DNA of 64,000 bases from NCBI RefSeq assembly GCF_027595165.1, contig NZ_CP097291.1:2108001-2172000 (forward strand). Direction: 5' to 3'. The notes under the pieces are model-generated. The model saw only the letters and a list, made by a program, of their open reading frames with translations. It ran no database searches and had not been told where the DNA came from. The DNA is from Providencia sp. PROV188. Lineage in GTDB: Bacteria; Pseudomonadota; Gammaproteobacteria; Enterobacterales; Enterobacteriaceae. Within the stretch, counting starts at the first letter, position 1, and every line of letters starts with the position of its first letter. This document shows, one piece after another, positions 54,028 through 64,000 of the stretch. A program made the position numbers and the translations under genes.

Positions 54028-55209
54028 ATGTCCTCATTCGGTTCATCTCCCAGTCGTGCATGGGTTTGCACATGGCTTTCAACATCTCAACCCACCACCG
54101 GTGAGGCATTTCCGTTTCCATTGGAGATCCCAACCTTATTGAATAACCAAACCCTACAGCAAACGCTGCGCATCACATTAGGCGGGCAACAATTACGCCT
54201 TGTGTTTTCGAATCGTTATGGCTCTCAGCCCCTAGTATTGGGTGAAAATGTCATTCTTGTAAAATCACCATCTGGCCAGTCATGGAGCGCCCCTGTTCTG
54301 TTTAATGGGCAATCCGGTGTTTCTATCCCCGCAGGGCAAGTGGTGTACAGTGATGAAATCATCCATCCTATTAACGATTTGTCTGAAGTCACCCTACGAA
54401 CCTATCTACCGAATCCTACGCTTATAGAGACCTTTCATTGGGATGCACGACATTATTCTCAATTAACATCGGGTAACGGTGTTCATTCCAAAATGATGAA
54501 AGAAAGCCTACCAATCAGTTCGCGTTTATTATTAGAGGCTGTTGAAATTCAGAATCAGGCGCCAAGCCAAGCGATTGTCGTTATTGGCGATTCCATGGTG
54601 GATGGCAATGGTGTCGAAATGGGAACTTATCGCCGTTGGGTAGATTTTTTTGCTGAGCGTACCGTTTCTCAGCACACAGCGGTGATCAATGCGGGCCAAT
54701 CGGGTTCTCGCTTACTCAAAGATGGTATTGGCATCAGTACATTATCTCGCTTTACTCGGGATGTTATTGAGCAAGCTGGCGTAACCATTTGCATTGTACA
54801 AGTGGGTCTCAATGATATTGGGCTTGCACAAACCGCTCTAGCGCCTGCGGATATGACGCCTTCCGCTAGCCAGTTGATTGAAGGTTATCGTCAATTACTT
54901 GATATGGCGCATCAGCATCATATTCGCGTTGTCGGCGTCACGCTTGTTCCGCTACGCGGTGCAGACGAATATGGATTAGATAACTTCTATACCTCCGAAA
55001 AAGAAGCTATTCGCCAAGAAGTGAACGAATGGATACGCACTAGCGATGAATTTGATGCATTAATTGACACTGAACAACTTGTGCGCGACTCGCAAAATCC
55101 TCAACAATTAGCGCTAATCTATGATTCCGGGGATCATCTCCACCTTAACCACGCAGGGCATCTGTTGGTTGCGAATTCAATTTCCTTTGATACTGTTATT
55201 GGAGTTTAA
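54028..55209 (+). CDS. SGNH/GDSL-family hydrolase
   Basis: A 393-residue protein without a signal peptide. The N-terminal half is a beta-rich domain. The C-terminal half is an SGNH hydrolase: Ser in VVIGDSMVDGNG, Gly in NAGQSGSRLL, Asn in VGLNDIG and the Asp/His pair in GDHLHLNHAG. Such enzymes are esterases or lipases; the substrate is unknown. It follows the TetR gene and may be under its control. Confidence 0.88.
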   Translation: MSSFGSSPSRAWVCTWLSTSQPTTGEAFPFPLEIPTLLNNQTLQQTLRITLGGQQLRLVFSNRYGSQPLVLGENVILVKSPSGQSWSAPVLFNGQSGVSIPAGQVVYSDEIIHPINDLSEVTLRTYLPNPTLIETFHWDARHYSQLTSGNGVHSKMMKESLPISSRLLLEAVEIQNQAPSQAIVVIGDSMVDGNGVEMGTYRRWVDFFAERTVSQHTAVINAGQSGSRLLKDGIGISTLSRFTRDVIEQAGVTICIVQVGLNDIGLAQTALAPADMTPSASQLIEGYRQLLDMAHQHHIRVVGVTLVPLRGADEYGLDNFYTSEKEAIRQEVNEWIRTSDEFDALIDTEQLVRDSQNPQQLALIYDSGDHLHLNHAGHLLVANSISFDTVIGV

Positions 55210-55372
55210 AACAGTCATTAGCATTGAAACCATAGGTATGAGAATAACTTTTCGTACCTAATTATTCCGCTATTCTTTGATACAGCTTAACATTACCTTC
55301 AGCCACGCCATCATTCCCTATGTTACTATCCACCGACCTAATCCATCATTTAAAACAACCTTGGATAATAGA

Positions 55373-55924
55373 ATGAGTGACCATTTTGTCGGGAAATTTG
55401 AAGTCGAAATTAAGTTCAAACTACCCAATTCTGACACTTTTCTTAAGCAGCTTATCAATGATAATGCTGAAGCATTTACCGTAAATAATCATGAGGTTGA
55501 TGACTTTTTTGACTATCAAGATGGGCAGTTAGCCGCGCAAAATATCAGTATGTCCGTGCGGGAGATGACACCCTCAGGGATTAAACTCTGGATAGTCAAA
55601 GGACCAAGCAGTGCCGAGTGTAAAGCGATTGATATTGCAGACTGCCAACATGTCAAAAACATGCTGAGCACCTTGGGATATCAATGTTACCTAACGATTG
55701 CTAAACAGCGCAGCATCTATTTTCTGGATGATATTCATATCACCATTGATTACTTGGAAGGTATTGGTTGGTTTGCTGAATTTGCGATTATGACAGACGA
55801 TGAGAGCGAGTTAGACAACTTGTACACCAAATTACTGTCTACCGCGCAACACTATGGTTTTACAGAAGCATTAATTGAAACTCGCAGCTATAAGCAGATG
55901 TACCTTGAGAATTTGATGAAATAG
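55373..55924 (+). CDS. CYTH-domain protein, class IV adenylate cyclase-like
   Basis: A 183-residue protein of the CYTH (CyaB/thiamine triphosphatase) superfamily. The defining ExExK motif is in KFEVEIKFKLP. The remaining acidic and basic residues are spread as in the family (MSVREM, IWFVKG-like LWIVKGPSS, TIDYLEGIGWFAEF). Members hydrolyse or cyclise triphosphates. The ATG at 55373 is chosen because the 32 extra residues from 55277 do not fit the family. Confidence 0.8.
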   Translation: MSDHFVGKFEVEIKFKLPNSDTFLKQLINDNAEAFTVNNHEVDDFFDYQDGQLAAQNISMSVREMTPSGIKLWIVKGPSSAECKAIDIADCQHVKNMLSTLGYQCYLTIAKQRSIYFLDDIHITIDYLEGIGWFAEFAIMTDDESELDNLYTKLLSTAQHYGFTEALIETRSYKQMYLENLMK

Positions 55925-55945
55925 CCTTAGATAACATGATGAAAC

Positions 55946-55972
55946 AAGGCGCGACTGTTTCCACTCGCGCCT
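55946..55972. terminator. Terminator between the CYTH gene and lolE
   Basis: AAGGCGCGA pairs with TCGCGCCTT across a nine-base loop, with short T/A runs on the outside. It serves convergent genes. Confidence 0.75.
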
Positions 55973-55978
55973 TATTGA

Positions 55979-57226
55979 TTACTGACCGCTTAGAATGCGG
56001 GCTGGGTCTAACTTACTTGCGCGTCTTGCTGGATACCAGCTAGCTAATAAGCTCAGAACAACCGCGGTGGACAGCACATAAATCACATCCATCACATGCA
56101 GTTCGGAAGGCAGGAAGTCAATAAAATAGATATCCCCTGATAAGATAGGATGACCGATAATCACTTCAAGTCCCTTAATTATTGTGGTTAAATTCAAGGA
56201 GATTAGTACCCCCAGCACCACACCGATAAGTGAACCAACCAGCCCCCCGATTAAGCCATACCACAGGAAGATTGCGCGAATTTGCCTATCTTTTGCCCCC
56301 AATGTCCGCAGAACTGCAATATCACTGCTTTTATCTTTGACTGCCATCACTAGCGTAGAGACAATATTAAAACAAGCGACCCCGATGACTAAAATCATCG
56401 CCAAGTACATGACACTACGAACCACTTGAATGTCGTTGTACATATAGCCGTAATCGCCTATCCAGCTTTTCACGACCACATGATGCATCGTTTTAAGCCC
56501 AGCGTCATACACCACTTTATCGGCTTCGAAAGGATCTTTAGCTTTAATTTCAAAACCGCTAATGCCGTTTCCATAACCGAGATATTCCTGTGCATCCGCT
56601 AGCGGAACTAAAGCAAGCTGATGGTCGAGTAATCCACTTAAACGAAAAATTCCCGTCACTTGGACACGAATACGCTTAGGTTGCTGAATTTTCATGCTGT
56701 CATCGGTATTCGGAATCATAATTGTTATCCAATCCCCGACTTTTACATTCAGCGAATTCGCCACCCCTTGCCCTAAAATGATTGACTGTTTACCCGCCTC
56801 AAAATGTTGCCACGCATCATTTAGGATAAACTCAGGCAATGCACTGACTTGGGATTCCGTCTCGTGAGAAACGCCCATAATCTGGATGGCTTTCAGGTTC
56901 GCGCCGCGCTCAAGTAGCCCCGTAAAATTCACATAGGGGCTGACCCCTTGCACTCCCGGCGTTTTACGGATCACATTTTGGGCAAATTCCCAATCTTGAT
57001 AAGGGGCTTCAACCGCGTAGATTTGCCCGTGAGGCACCACCGAGAGCACGCGGTTATTCAGTTCTCGCTCAAAGCCATTCATGGCACTTAAGCCGATAAT
57101 TAACACCGCCACACCTAAGACAATGCCAAGGGTCGAAACAATCGACACCAAAGACACCATTTCTGTCCGGCGACGTCCTCGGCTAAATCGCAATGCCGCT
57201 AATAGCGTCAGAGGCATTTTAATCAT
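55979..57226 (-). CDS. lolE: Lipoprotein-releasing membrane protein LolE
   Basis: A 415-residue inner-membrane subunit of the LolCDE transporter, which extracts outer-membrane lipoproteins and passes them to LolA. It has four TM segments (one N-terminal, three C-terminal) around a large periplasmic domain. Key segments: [60 protein letters not shown]. It starts within the lolD stop (TAATG). Confidence 0.97.
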   Translation of the reverse strand: MIKMPLTLLAALRFSRGRRRTEMVSLVSIVSTLGIVLGVAVLIIGLSAMNGFERELNNRVLSVVPHGQIYAVEAPYQDWEFAQNVIRKTPGVQGVSPYVNFTGLLERGANLKAIQIMGVSHETESQVSALPEFILNDAWQHFEAGKQSIILGQGVANSLNVKVGDWITIMIPNTDDSMKIQQPKRIRVQVTGIFRLSGLLDHQLALVPLADAQEYLGYGNGISGFEIKAKDPFEADKVVYDAGLKTMHHVVVKSWIGDYGYMYNDIQVVRSVMYLAMILVIGVACFNIVSTLVMAVKDKSSDIAVLRTLGAKDRQIRAIFLWYGLIGGLVGSLIGVVLGVLISLNLTTIIKGLEVIIGHPILSGDIYFIDFLPSELHVMDVIYVLSTAVVLSLLASWYPARRASKLDPARILSGQ

Positions 57227-57927
57227 TACATTGCCCCCAGCGTAATTTCCTGTTGCAAATGACCATCACGCATTTCTAAACGTCGGGATAGACGACTCGC
57301 CAGTTTCATATCATGGGTGACCACTAAAAATGCCGTTTTTTGCTTGCGGTTTAGTTCACCCAATAATTCAAAAATCGCATCCGCATTACGCAAATCGAGG
57401 TTACCTGTTGGTTCATCCGCCAGCACTAACGCGGGGTCATTCACCAATGCACGAGCAATAGCAACACGTTGGCGCTCACCACCAGATAATTCAGATGGGC
57501 GATGATTGGCTCGGTGCTCTAACCCTACCGCTTTTAACATTTCGGTGGCTTTCGCAAACGCCGTTGCTTTCGCAACACCGCCAATTAACAGTGGCATCGC
57601 CACATTTTCTAATGCTGTAAAATCAGGTAATAAATGGTGGAATTGATAAATAAAACCGAGGTCTTTATTACGAATTGCCGCACGGGCGTCGGAAGAAAGC
57701 TGATTAATCTGCTGCCCACGGAAAATGACATTACCTTGAGATGGCGTATCTAACCCGCCAAGCAGGTGTAATAAGGTACTTTTACCGGAACCTGAGCTAC
57801 CCACGATAGCCATAGTTTCGCCTTCATTCATCGTGAAGCTGACATTCTTTAACACTTCTGTGGAGAGTGCGCCTTCTTGATAAATCTTACTTAAATGTTC
57901 ACAGACCAGAAGTGGTTGGTTATTCAT
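57226..57927 (-). CDS. lolD: Lipoprotein-releasing ATPase LolD
   Basis: A 233-residue ABC ATPase that powers lipoprotein release. Walker [17 protein letters not shown], signature [15 protein letters not shown] and Walker [13 protein letters not shown] are intact. The start at 57927 overlaps the lolC end. Co-translation with lolC and lolE is likely. Confidence 0.97.
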   Translation of the reverse strand: MNNQPLLVCEHLSKIYQEGALSTEVLKNVSFTMNEGETMAIVGSSGSGKSTLLHLLGGLDTPSQGNVIFRGQQINQLSSDARAAIRNKDLGFIYQFHHLLPDFTALENVAMPLLIGGVAKATAFAKATEMLKAVGLEHRANHRPSELSGGERQRVAIARALVNDPALVLADEPTGNLDLRNADAIFELLGELNRKQKTAFLVVTHDMKLASRLSRRLEMRDGHLQQEITLGAM

Positions 57928-59122
57928 ATCGTAAAGCCTCAGCAGGTTGTACCGCTGCCGCACGCCAAGAAGGATAAAGCGTCGCCAGCAAAGAAATCAG
58001 CATCGCGCACAGCGCAATAATTAAAATACCCGGATAATCGAGTACAATCGGGAGTGCCACTCCCCGTGGTAATAAGCCAATTAACGGCATAATTACGTTC
58101 AATTGGCTCGATAGCAGCGTACCCAACACGGTACCAATCAATGTACCGATAATGCCCGCGCCCGCACCTTGGATCATAAAGATAGTCAGGATTTTGCTAC
58201 GTTTGAGCCCTAAGGTTTTCAAAATCGCCACTTCGCCTTGTTTTTCCATGACTAATAAGGATAACGACGTAATGATATTAAAGGCCGCTACCGCAATAAT
58301 CAGACTCAGCAGCAGACCCATCATGTTTTTTTCCATTCTTACTGCTTGGAAAAATTCGCCTTTACGCTCACGCCAATCTGTCCAAACTAACCCTTCCGGC
58401 AGTGTCTGTTTGCTCGCCACATCCACTTGCAGAGGTTCGTCCAGATATAAACGCCAGCCAGTAATATTTCCGGTTGGATAACGTAGCATTCGCGCTGCAT
58501 CAGGCTGAGCAACAATCAATTCGCTCGTATCCGCTTCGCCATTCGTTTGAAAAATACCCGCAACCGTAAATAAACGCTGGCTAGGTATACGCCCCATTGG
58601 GGTTAATTGGCTCACGCCGGGAATAATCAAGCGTACTTGGTCGCCGCGTTTTACGCCGAGGGTTTCCGCCAGTCGATTACCGAGAAAAACGTTGTATTCC
58701 CCATCGATTAAATCACGGCGATCCCCGCTTATCAGCTTATCGAGTAACAAGGAGGACTCATCGGAACGAATTCCTCCCATCACTCCCACTCCTACGTTAG
58801 TTCGACTTTGTAAAACCACTTCCGACTGAACAATCGGCTCAATTTTCTTAACGCCTTTGAGGTTTTTTAAGTCCGTGATGGGATGTTGATTGGGATCGAT
58901 ATTTCCCGTATTTGAGGTCAATATGGCCTGTGGCATATAAGCAAGTATGCTATCTTGTAACGAACGTTCAAAACCATTCATCACAGACGTCACGGCAATC
59001 AATGCCGCAACACCAAGGGTTATGCCTATTGCCGACAAGCTGGACACAAAACGTCCAAATTTATCGACTGCGCGCCCACGCATATAGCGCAGACCTATAA
59101 AGAGTGAGACAGATTGATGCAT
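57920..59122 (-). CDS. lolC: Lipoprotein-releasing membrane protein LolC
   Basis: A 400-residue partner of LolE that recruits LolA in E. coli. It has four membrane segments and the same layout as LolE ([59 protein letters not shown]). The ATG at 59122 gives the E. coli-like start [18 protein letters not shown]. It is the first gene of lolCDE and is divergent from mfd. Confidence 0.97.
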   Translation of the reverse strand: MHQSVSLFIGLRYMRGRAVDKFGRFVSSLSAIGITLGVAALIAVTSVMNGFERSLQDSILAYMPQAILTSNTGNIDPNQHPITDLKNLKGVKKIEPIVQSEVVLQSRTNVGVGVMGGIRSDESSLLLDKLISGDRRDLIDGEYNVFLGNRLAETLGVKRGDQVRLIIPGVSQLTPMGRIPSQRLFTVAGIFQTNGEADTSELIVAQPDAARMLRYPTGNITGWRLYLDEPLQVDVASKQTLPEGLVWTDWRERKGEFFQAVRMEKNMMGLLLSLIIAVAAFNIITSLSLLVMEKQGEVAILKTLGLKRSKILTIFMIQGAGAGIIGTLIGTVLGTLLSSQLNVIMPLIGLLPRGVALPIVLDYPGILIIALCAMLISLLATLYPSWRAAAVQPAEALRYE

Positions 59123-59349
59123 GAAAACGTAATGTCCCTGTTGCCAAAGCGAAGTGTTCAGGGATAATAAAGGGTACGATTGATGAATGGAACCACCCAA
59201 CCGCGCTTTTGTGGTTTTTTTTATTATAAATACTATTTGTTTAGATCACTTTCAGACTACTCAATGAGTTCTGTGGGTCGTTTAATTAATTTTTAATTGC
59301 CTAACTAATCATTAATTAACTAGTTAGCTATGAGAAGCTGAATATTTCT

Positions 59350-62300
59350 ATGTCGTCAAATTATCGTTATGAACTGCCCAGTCGTGCTGGAGATGTCCGC
59401 CATTTAGGCTGCTTAATTGGTGCTGCGGGTCCCTTAGAATGCGCAGAAATGATTGAACGCCATCAAGGTCCTGTCGTGATTGTTACGCGTGATATGCAAA
59501 ACGCATTACGCGTTCGTGATGAACTTCAACAGTTTACCCAACATCCTATAGAGACACTGTCGGATTGGGAAACGCTACCCTACGATAATTTTTCGCCGCA
59601 TCAAGAAATCATTTCTCACCGTTTATCCACTCTATACCGCTTGCCAACACTGCAAAAAGGGGCGCTGATCCTCCCCGTTAATACCTTAATGCAGAAGGTA
59701 TGCCCTGCTGATTTTCTAACGGGACATGCTTTAGTGATGGCTAAAGGCGATAAGCTCTCACGCGATAGCCTGCGAGACGAACTAGATAAAGCCGGATATC
59801 GCCATGTTGAGCAAGTACTTGAGCATGGTGAATATGCGATTCGCGGAGCATTACTCGACTTATTCCCAATGGGTAGCGACCTGCCATTTCGTATCGACTT
59901 TTTTGATGATGAAATTGATAGCCTACGCACCTTTGACGTCGATACCCAACGCACTTTAGAAGAAGTCAGCGCAATCAACTTGTTGCCAGCTCACGAGTTT
60001 CCGACCGATAAAGACGCTATCGAGCGTTTTCGTAGCCAATGGCGCGAACGTTTTGAAGTTCGTCGTGATCCGGAACATATCTATCAGCAAGTGAGTAAAA
60101 ACACCCTGCCAAGTGGGATTGAGTATTGGCAGCCACTGTTTTTCGCTGAACCGTTGCCCTCTTTATTTGAATATTTACCCGCTAACACCCTATTTGTTTC
60201 GCAAAATCTGCAAGAACCCGCAGAGCGGTTCCAGCAAGATGCTCAGCAACGCTATGAAAGCCGTGGTGTTGACCCAATGCGCCCATTGCTTCCCCCTGCC
60301 GAGTTATGGTTAACCGTCGAACAGCTGAATCAAAACTTAAAAAATTGGCCTCGGGTACAGCTGTCTACGGAAAAATTACCGAAGAAAGCCGCCAATACCA
60401 ATTTAGACTATCAGCCACTTCCGGATATTAGCACTCAAGGGCAAAGTAAAAACCCATTAGAAAAACTGCGTCAGTTCACCGAACAGTTTGATGGCACGAT
60501 TGTGTTCTCCGTGGAGAGTGAAGGACGCCGAGAAACGGTGAGTGAATTACTCGCTCGCCTGAAAATCCGCCCTGAAATTATCAGCAATTATTTTGATCAA
60601 ACCCAAGACCGTTTTGCCATTACGATTGGCGCAGCAGAGCACGGCTTTATTCAGCCAGAAAGCCACCGCGCATTAATTTGCGAAAGCGATTTACTGGGTG
60701 AACGAGTTGTTCGCCGCCGCAGTGACCAACGCCGCACCATCAATACCGATACGCTCATTCGTAACCTTGCAGAGCTACGCCCGGGTCAACCCGTGGTTCA
60801 TATTGAGCATGGTGTCGGACGCTATCAAGGCTTAATCACCTTAGAAGCGGGTGGTGTTCCCGCCGAGTATTTGATCCTCACCTACGCAGGCGAAGATAAA
60901 CTGTATGTCCCTGTTTCTTCATTACATTTAATTAGCCGCTATGCAGGTGGAGCCGATGAAAATGCACCGCTGCATAAGTTGGGTAGTGACAGTTGGGGAC
61001 GCGCTCGCCAAAAAGCGGCGGAAAAAGTGCGAGATGTGGCAGCCGAACTTCTGGATATTTATGCTCAGCGAGCCGCAAAAGCCGGATTCGCCTTCAAACA
61101 TGATAAAGAGCAGTACCAAGAATTTTGCCAAGGTTTCCCATTCGAAACTACCACCGACCAAGAGATGGCGATTAATGCAGTATTGAGTGATATGTGCCAG
61201 CCTCTGGCAATGGATCGCTTAGTCTGTGGCGATGTGGGCTTTGGTAAAACAGAAGTCGCCATGCGAGCTGCATTTTTAGCGGTCAACAATAATAAGCAAG
61301 TGGCTGTACTGGTTCCTACCACTCTACTAGCCCAGCAACATTATGATAATTTCCGCGACCGCTTTGCGAATTGGCCAGTACGTATCGAAATGCTATCGCG
61401 CTTTAAAACGGCCAAAGAGCAGCAACAAATTATTGCGGAGGCCGCAGAAGGCAAAGTGGATATTTTGATTGGTACCCATAAATTGCTACAAAGCGATATT
61501 CAATGGAAAGATCTGGGTTTACTGGTAGTGGATGAAGAGCACCGTTTCGGAGTTCGTCATAAAGAGCGCATTAAAGCGATGCGTGCTGACGTGGATATTC
61601 TGACCTTAACGGCGACACCTATTCCACGTACCCTGAATATGGCGATGAGTGGTATGCGGGATTTATCAATTATCGCAACCCCACCCGCTCGCCGCTTAGC
61701 CGTAAAAACCTTTGTTCGCCAATATGATGATTTAGTGGTGCGCGAAGCGATTCTGCGGGAAACCTTACGCGGCGGTCAGGTTTATTATCTTTATAATGAT
61801 GTGGAAAATATCGAAAAAGCCAAAGCGCGTCTTGAAGCCTTAGTGCCTGAAGCGCGATTTGTTGTGGGTCATGGACAGATGCGAGAGCGCGAACTTGAGC
61901 GAGTTATGACGGATTTCCACCATCAACGGTTTAATGTCTTGATCTGCACCACGATTATTGAAACGGGTATCGACATCCCAACCGCAAATACCATTATTAT
62001 TGAACGTGCTGACCACTTTGGTTTAGCGCAGTTGCATCAGCTACGCGGTCGTGTGGGTCGTTCCCATCACCAAGCTTATGCTTACCTGCTGACACCGCAT
62101 CCAAAAGCCATGACCACCGATGCACAGAAACGCCTTGAAGCAATATCGTCTCTTGAAGATTTAGGGGCTGGGTTTGCGCTAGCGACTCATGACCTTGAAA
62201 TTCGTGGAGCTGGCGAGCTATTGGGGGAAGACCAAAGTGGGCAGATGACTACCATCGGTTTCACCTTATATATGGAGTTACTCGAAAGTGCGGTCGATGC

Positions 62301-62796
62301 ACTGAAAGAAGGACGCGAGCCATCCCTGGAGGATCTCACCAGTCAGCAAACTGAAGTGGAACTGCGTATGCCAGTACTGCTGCCTGATGAGTATATCCAT
62401 GATGTGAATATCCGCCTGTCTTTCTATAAACGTATTGCCAGCGCTAAAGATCAGACCGAACTGGATGAGCTGCGTATCGAGCTAATCGACCGCTTTGGTA
62501 CCTTACCTGATGCAGGTAAATTCTTGCTGTCGACAGCAGGCATTCGTTTACAAGCGCAGAAACTGGGCATGAAGCGGATTGAAGCTCATGAGAAAGGCGG
62601 ATTTATTGAGTTTAATGAACGCAACAAAGTCGATCCGATGTTCTTAATCAGCTTACTGCAAAATCAGCCGAAAACGTTCCGCATGGAAGGGCCTGTCCGT
62701 TTGAAATTCTTCCACGATTTAGCCGACAGAGCGACGCGTTTAGACTTTATCAAGCAGCTAGTCGCTGATTTTGATGAGCATCAGCTGGTATCGTAG
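59350..62796 (+). CDS. mfd: Transcription-repair coupling factor Mfd
   Basis: A 1148-residue DNA translocase that frees RNA polymerase stalled at lesions and recruits UvrA. The UvrB-like N-terminal part has SDWETLPYDNFSPHQEIISH, the RNA polymerase interaction domain has VHIEHGVGRYQGL, and the helicase part has CGDVGFGKTEVAMRAAF, VVDEEHRFGVRHKE and TATPIPRTLNMAM. The C-terminal domain (LRMPVLLPDEYIHDVNIRLS) is also present. Confidence 0.98.
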   Translation: MSSNYRYELPSRAGDVRHLGCLIGAAGPLECAEMIERHQGPVVIVTRDMQNALRVRDELQQFTQHPIETLSDWETLPYDNFSPHQEIISHRLSTLYRLPTLQKGALILPVNTLMQKVCPADFLTGHALVMAKGDKLSRDSLRDELDKAGYRHVEQVLEHGEYAIRGALLDLFPMGSDLPFRIDFFDDEIDSLRTFDVDTQRTLEEVSAINLLPAHEFPTDKDAIERFRSQWRERFEVRRDPEHIYQQVSKNTLPSGIEYWQPLFFAEPLPSLFEYLPANTLFVSQNLQEPAERFQQDAQQRYESRGVDPMRPLLPPAELWLTVEQLNQNLKNWPRVQLSTEKLPKKAANTNLDYQPLPDISTQGQSKNPLEKLRQFTEQFDGTIVFSVESEGRRETVSELLARLKIRPEIISNYFDQTQDRFAITIGAAEHGFIQPESHRALICESDLLGERVVRRRSDQRRTINTDTLIRNLAELRPGQPVVHIEHGVGRYQGLITLEAGGVPAEYLILTYAGEDKLYVPVSSLHLISRYAGGADENAPLHKLGSDSWGRARQKAAEKVRDVAAELLDIYAQRAAKAGFAFKHDKEQYQEFCQGFPFETTTDQEMAINAVLSDMCQPLAMDRLVCGDVGFGKTEVAMRAAFLAVNNNKQVAVLVPTTLLAQQHYDNFRDRFANWPVRIEMLSRFKTAKEQQQIIAEAAEGKVDILIGTHKLLQSDIQWKDLGLLVVDEEHRFGVRHKERIKAMRADVDILTLTATPIPRTLNMAMSGMRDLSIIATPPARRLAVKTFVRQYDDLVVREAILRETLRGGQVYYLYNDVENIEKAKARLEALVPEARFVVGHGQMRERELERVMTDFHHQRFNVLICTTIIETGIDIPTANTIIIERADHFGLAQLHQLRGRVGRSHHQAYAYLLTPHPKAMTTDAQKRLEAISSLEDLGAGFALATHDLEIRGAGELLGEDQSGQMTTIGFTLYMELLESAVDALKEGREPSLEDLTSQQTEVELRMPVLLPDEYIHDVNIRLSFYKRIASAKDQTELDELRIELIDRFGTLPDAGKFLLSTAGIRLQAQKLGMKRIEAHEKGGFIEFNERNKVDPMFLISLLQNQPKTFRMEGPVRLKFFHDLADRATRLDFIKQLVADFDEHQLVS

Positions 62797-62815
62797 GGGC
62801 AATCATCCTCAACAA

Positions 62816-62856
62816 AAAAGCCATCGATTCACTACGATTCGATGGCTTTCTTTTAT
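62816..62856 (+). terminator. mfd terminator
   Basis: AAAGCCATCGA pairs with TCGATGGCTTT, followed by CTTTT. The A tract on the other side may serve the convergent gene. Confidence 0.85.
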
Positions 62857-62877
62857 GTAGTTTTAACCAATAAATGA

Positions 62878-63240
62878 CTACTTTTTATTATCTATCGAAT
62901 GACCTATCGCTTCTAAGTGTCCCAGAGCATCGCTATTGCCCTGCGCCGCAGATTTCTGAAACCATTCTAAGGATTGGTGAGAGTCATCAGATAAACGCTC
63001 ACTGGTTTCATACATCATGCCCATCATATATTGCGCTTGAGCATGCCCTTGGCTAGCCGCTTTCAGATACCACTCAATGGCTTTTTCCTCATTCTCTTCA
63101 ACGCCTTCCCCTACATCATACAGAGTACCAATCTCGTACTGTGCATCGAGGTCACCACTTTTGGCTTTCAACATGAGTTCATTAAATGAGGGGATATTGC
63201 GTGACCTGAAACCTAAAAATTCCAGTAATTTTTTCAGCAT
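62878..63240 (-). CDS. Sel1-repeat protein
   Basis: A 120-residue protein with about two and a half Sel1-like helical repeats (GDLDAQYEIGTLYDVGEGVE, NEEKAIEWYLKAASQGHAQA, QYMMGMMYETSERLSDDSHQ). These repeats mediate protein-protein contacts. The first 20 residues are basic and hydrophobic (LKKLLEFLGFRSRN), with no clear signal cleavage. The partner is not known. It follows the UmoD-like gene and may be co-transcribed with it. Confidence 0.85.
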   Translation of the reverse strand: MLKKLLEFLGFRSRNIPSFNELMLKAKSGDLDAQYEIGTLYDVGEGVEENEEKAIEWYLKAASQGHAQAQYMMGMMYETSERLSDDSHQSLEWFQKSAAQGNSDALGHLEAIGHSIDNKK

Positions 63241-63251
63241 GCTTTCTCTTT

Positions 63252-63854
63252 CTACTCAAACATTCCAAAGGTATTTTTACCCGTTTTAACTTCCAGTACG
63301 GTAGACGGTTGGTAAGCTTTTGGTAGGTCATCTGGCTTCATACAGTAGAATGGCAAAATGCCTTTTGCCCCTTCACGCAGGGTTTCACATGCCGCTTTAC
63401 TGGACATGGTTAAATCTAACTGCCCATTTTCATTTAGAGGAATAAACACCGTTGGCTCATACGGCATTCTCACTTTACCAATCGTATCGCCAATACGGTA
63501 AATCACATCATAACCCACAATAATCTGCTCTAAACTTTTGGTGATCACACACGTTCTTGGTTCATTGCTGGAGAATGGAGGTAGCGACCTGCCTTGTAAG
63601 GATTGGATCATCAAAATGGTTCTGCATTCGCGTTGAGCGGGATGCCAACGAGATAACGACTCTTGCGTGAATGTGCCTAAAATACCCGTGACCGAACAGT
63701 TTTCATGTTCCACCATACGCGTTGCCCTAATGGGTTCGGTAGATAAAACAGTGGCAATTTTTACTTCGTCACTGCGCACAAAAGAGAAATAAACGACAGC
63801 AATTAGGCAAACAACAACGAATGCGGCTAACAACAACTTAATTTTTAGCTTCAT
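63252..63854 (-). CDS. UmoD/YcfJ-like exported protein
   Basis: A 200-residue protein with an N-terminal membrane anchor or signal segment (KIKLLLAAFVVVCLIAVVYF). The segments VKIATVLSTEPIRATRM and VGYDVIYRIGDTIGKVRMP followed by FIPLNENGQL match YcfJ and Proteus UmoD (which raises flhDC expression and swarming). The glycine-zipper region of YcfJ is missing; a Cys-containing segment takes its place. The ATG has AGGG upstream. Next to mfd in this lineage. Confidence 0.65.
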   Translation of the reverse strand: MKLKIKLLLAAFVVVCLIAVVYFSFVRSDEVKIATVLSTEPIRATRMVEHENCSVTGILGTFTQESLSRWHPAQRECRTILMIQSLQGRSLPPFSSNEPRTCVITKSLEQIIVGYDVIYRIGDTIGKVRMPYEPTVFIPLNENGQLDLTMSSKAACETLREGAKGILPFYCMKPDDLPKAYQPSTVLEVKTGKNTFGMFE

Positions 63855-64000
63855 CGCTTGCCCTTTTTTTAAATAGTGAATGTGTTAGCTATTGTAGCTT
63901 ATCTAGTATCAACTACATTAATTACATACAATAAATATGGTTTTTTAGATTAGTCTGAGTATGAGACATACATCTTATTTACTTACGCGTAATAAGTTTA
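63855..64000. other. Upstream region at the right edge
   Basis: 146 bp, AT-rich, no gene or clear regulatory motif recognised. The promoter of the UmoD-like gene should lie here. Confidence 0.4.

Overview
The window looks like a Providencia chromosome (Morganellaceae, Enterobacterales). The base composition is AT-rich. The core proteins are very close to those of E. coli and Proteus, in the E. coli order icd-rluE-nudJ-mnmA-hflD-purB-phoPQ-roxA-pepT and cobB / lolCDE-mfd. A Proteus/Providencia-type chloramphenicol acetyltransferase lies at the left edge and a UmoD/YcfJ-like protein at the right edge. The genus is an inference from protein resemblance.

Region 1 (about 1 to 37.46 kb) is a temperate siphovirus prophage. 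Its late genes read on the minus strand, from tail fibre at the left, through tail, head and packaging genes, to a lysis cassette (P21-like pinholin, SAR endolysin, nested Rz/Rz1), antiterminator Q, RusA, an O-like replication protein, YmfL/CII-like and Cro. The CI repressor, the early left-type operon, Xis and a lambda-type integrase read on the plus strand. The head is HK97-like (P27-family small terminase, portal, prohead protease, capsid with delta domain). The tail is lambda-like, with a programmed -1 frameshift in the G/GT chaperone. The left end is not resolved: cat and a partial DinI-like gene lie beyond the tail fibre and may or may not be inside the element.

The prophage carries cargo in several places: cat beyond the tail fibre; a small periplasmic-type protein inside the tail operon; a Rha-family regulator with its own terminator and a long inverted-repeat leader inside the head operon; a membrane protein and a CoiA-like zinc-motif protein between Q and lysis; a BRCT protein in the rex-like position beside cI; and a DNA adenine methylase plus an AAA-ATPase/TOPRIM (OLD/GajA/PARIS-like) protein between int and icd. 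Between the lysis and packaging modules lies about 1.6 kb with no convincing gene but six successive intrinsic terminators, all on the plus strand against the late operon. This looks like an array of small-RNA-like units and is the most unusual structure here.

Region 2 (37.6 to 64 kb) is conserved chromosome: icd; a haem-oxygenase-like protein; rluE, nudJ, mnmA, hflD, purB; phoPQ with a candidate PhoP box; roxA; pepT; an SDR protein lacking the usual catalytic Tyr; cobB; yqhA; a secreted alpha/beta hydrolase divergent from a TetR regulator with three operator-like palindromes; an SGNH hydrolase; a CYTH-domain protein; lolCDE; mfd; a Sel1-repeat protein; and a UmoD-like protein.

Functionally, CI and Cro probably act through a shared half-site (AAGTTGT / ACAACTT) found on both sides of the immunity region. 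Q would carry late transcription through several intrinsic terminators into lysis, packaging, head and tail genes. Int and Xis handle integration and excision. Three TTTTGATAA repeats beside the icd 3' end could be integrase arm sites, which would place the right-hand attachment site at icd, but no second att copy was found in this window.
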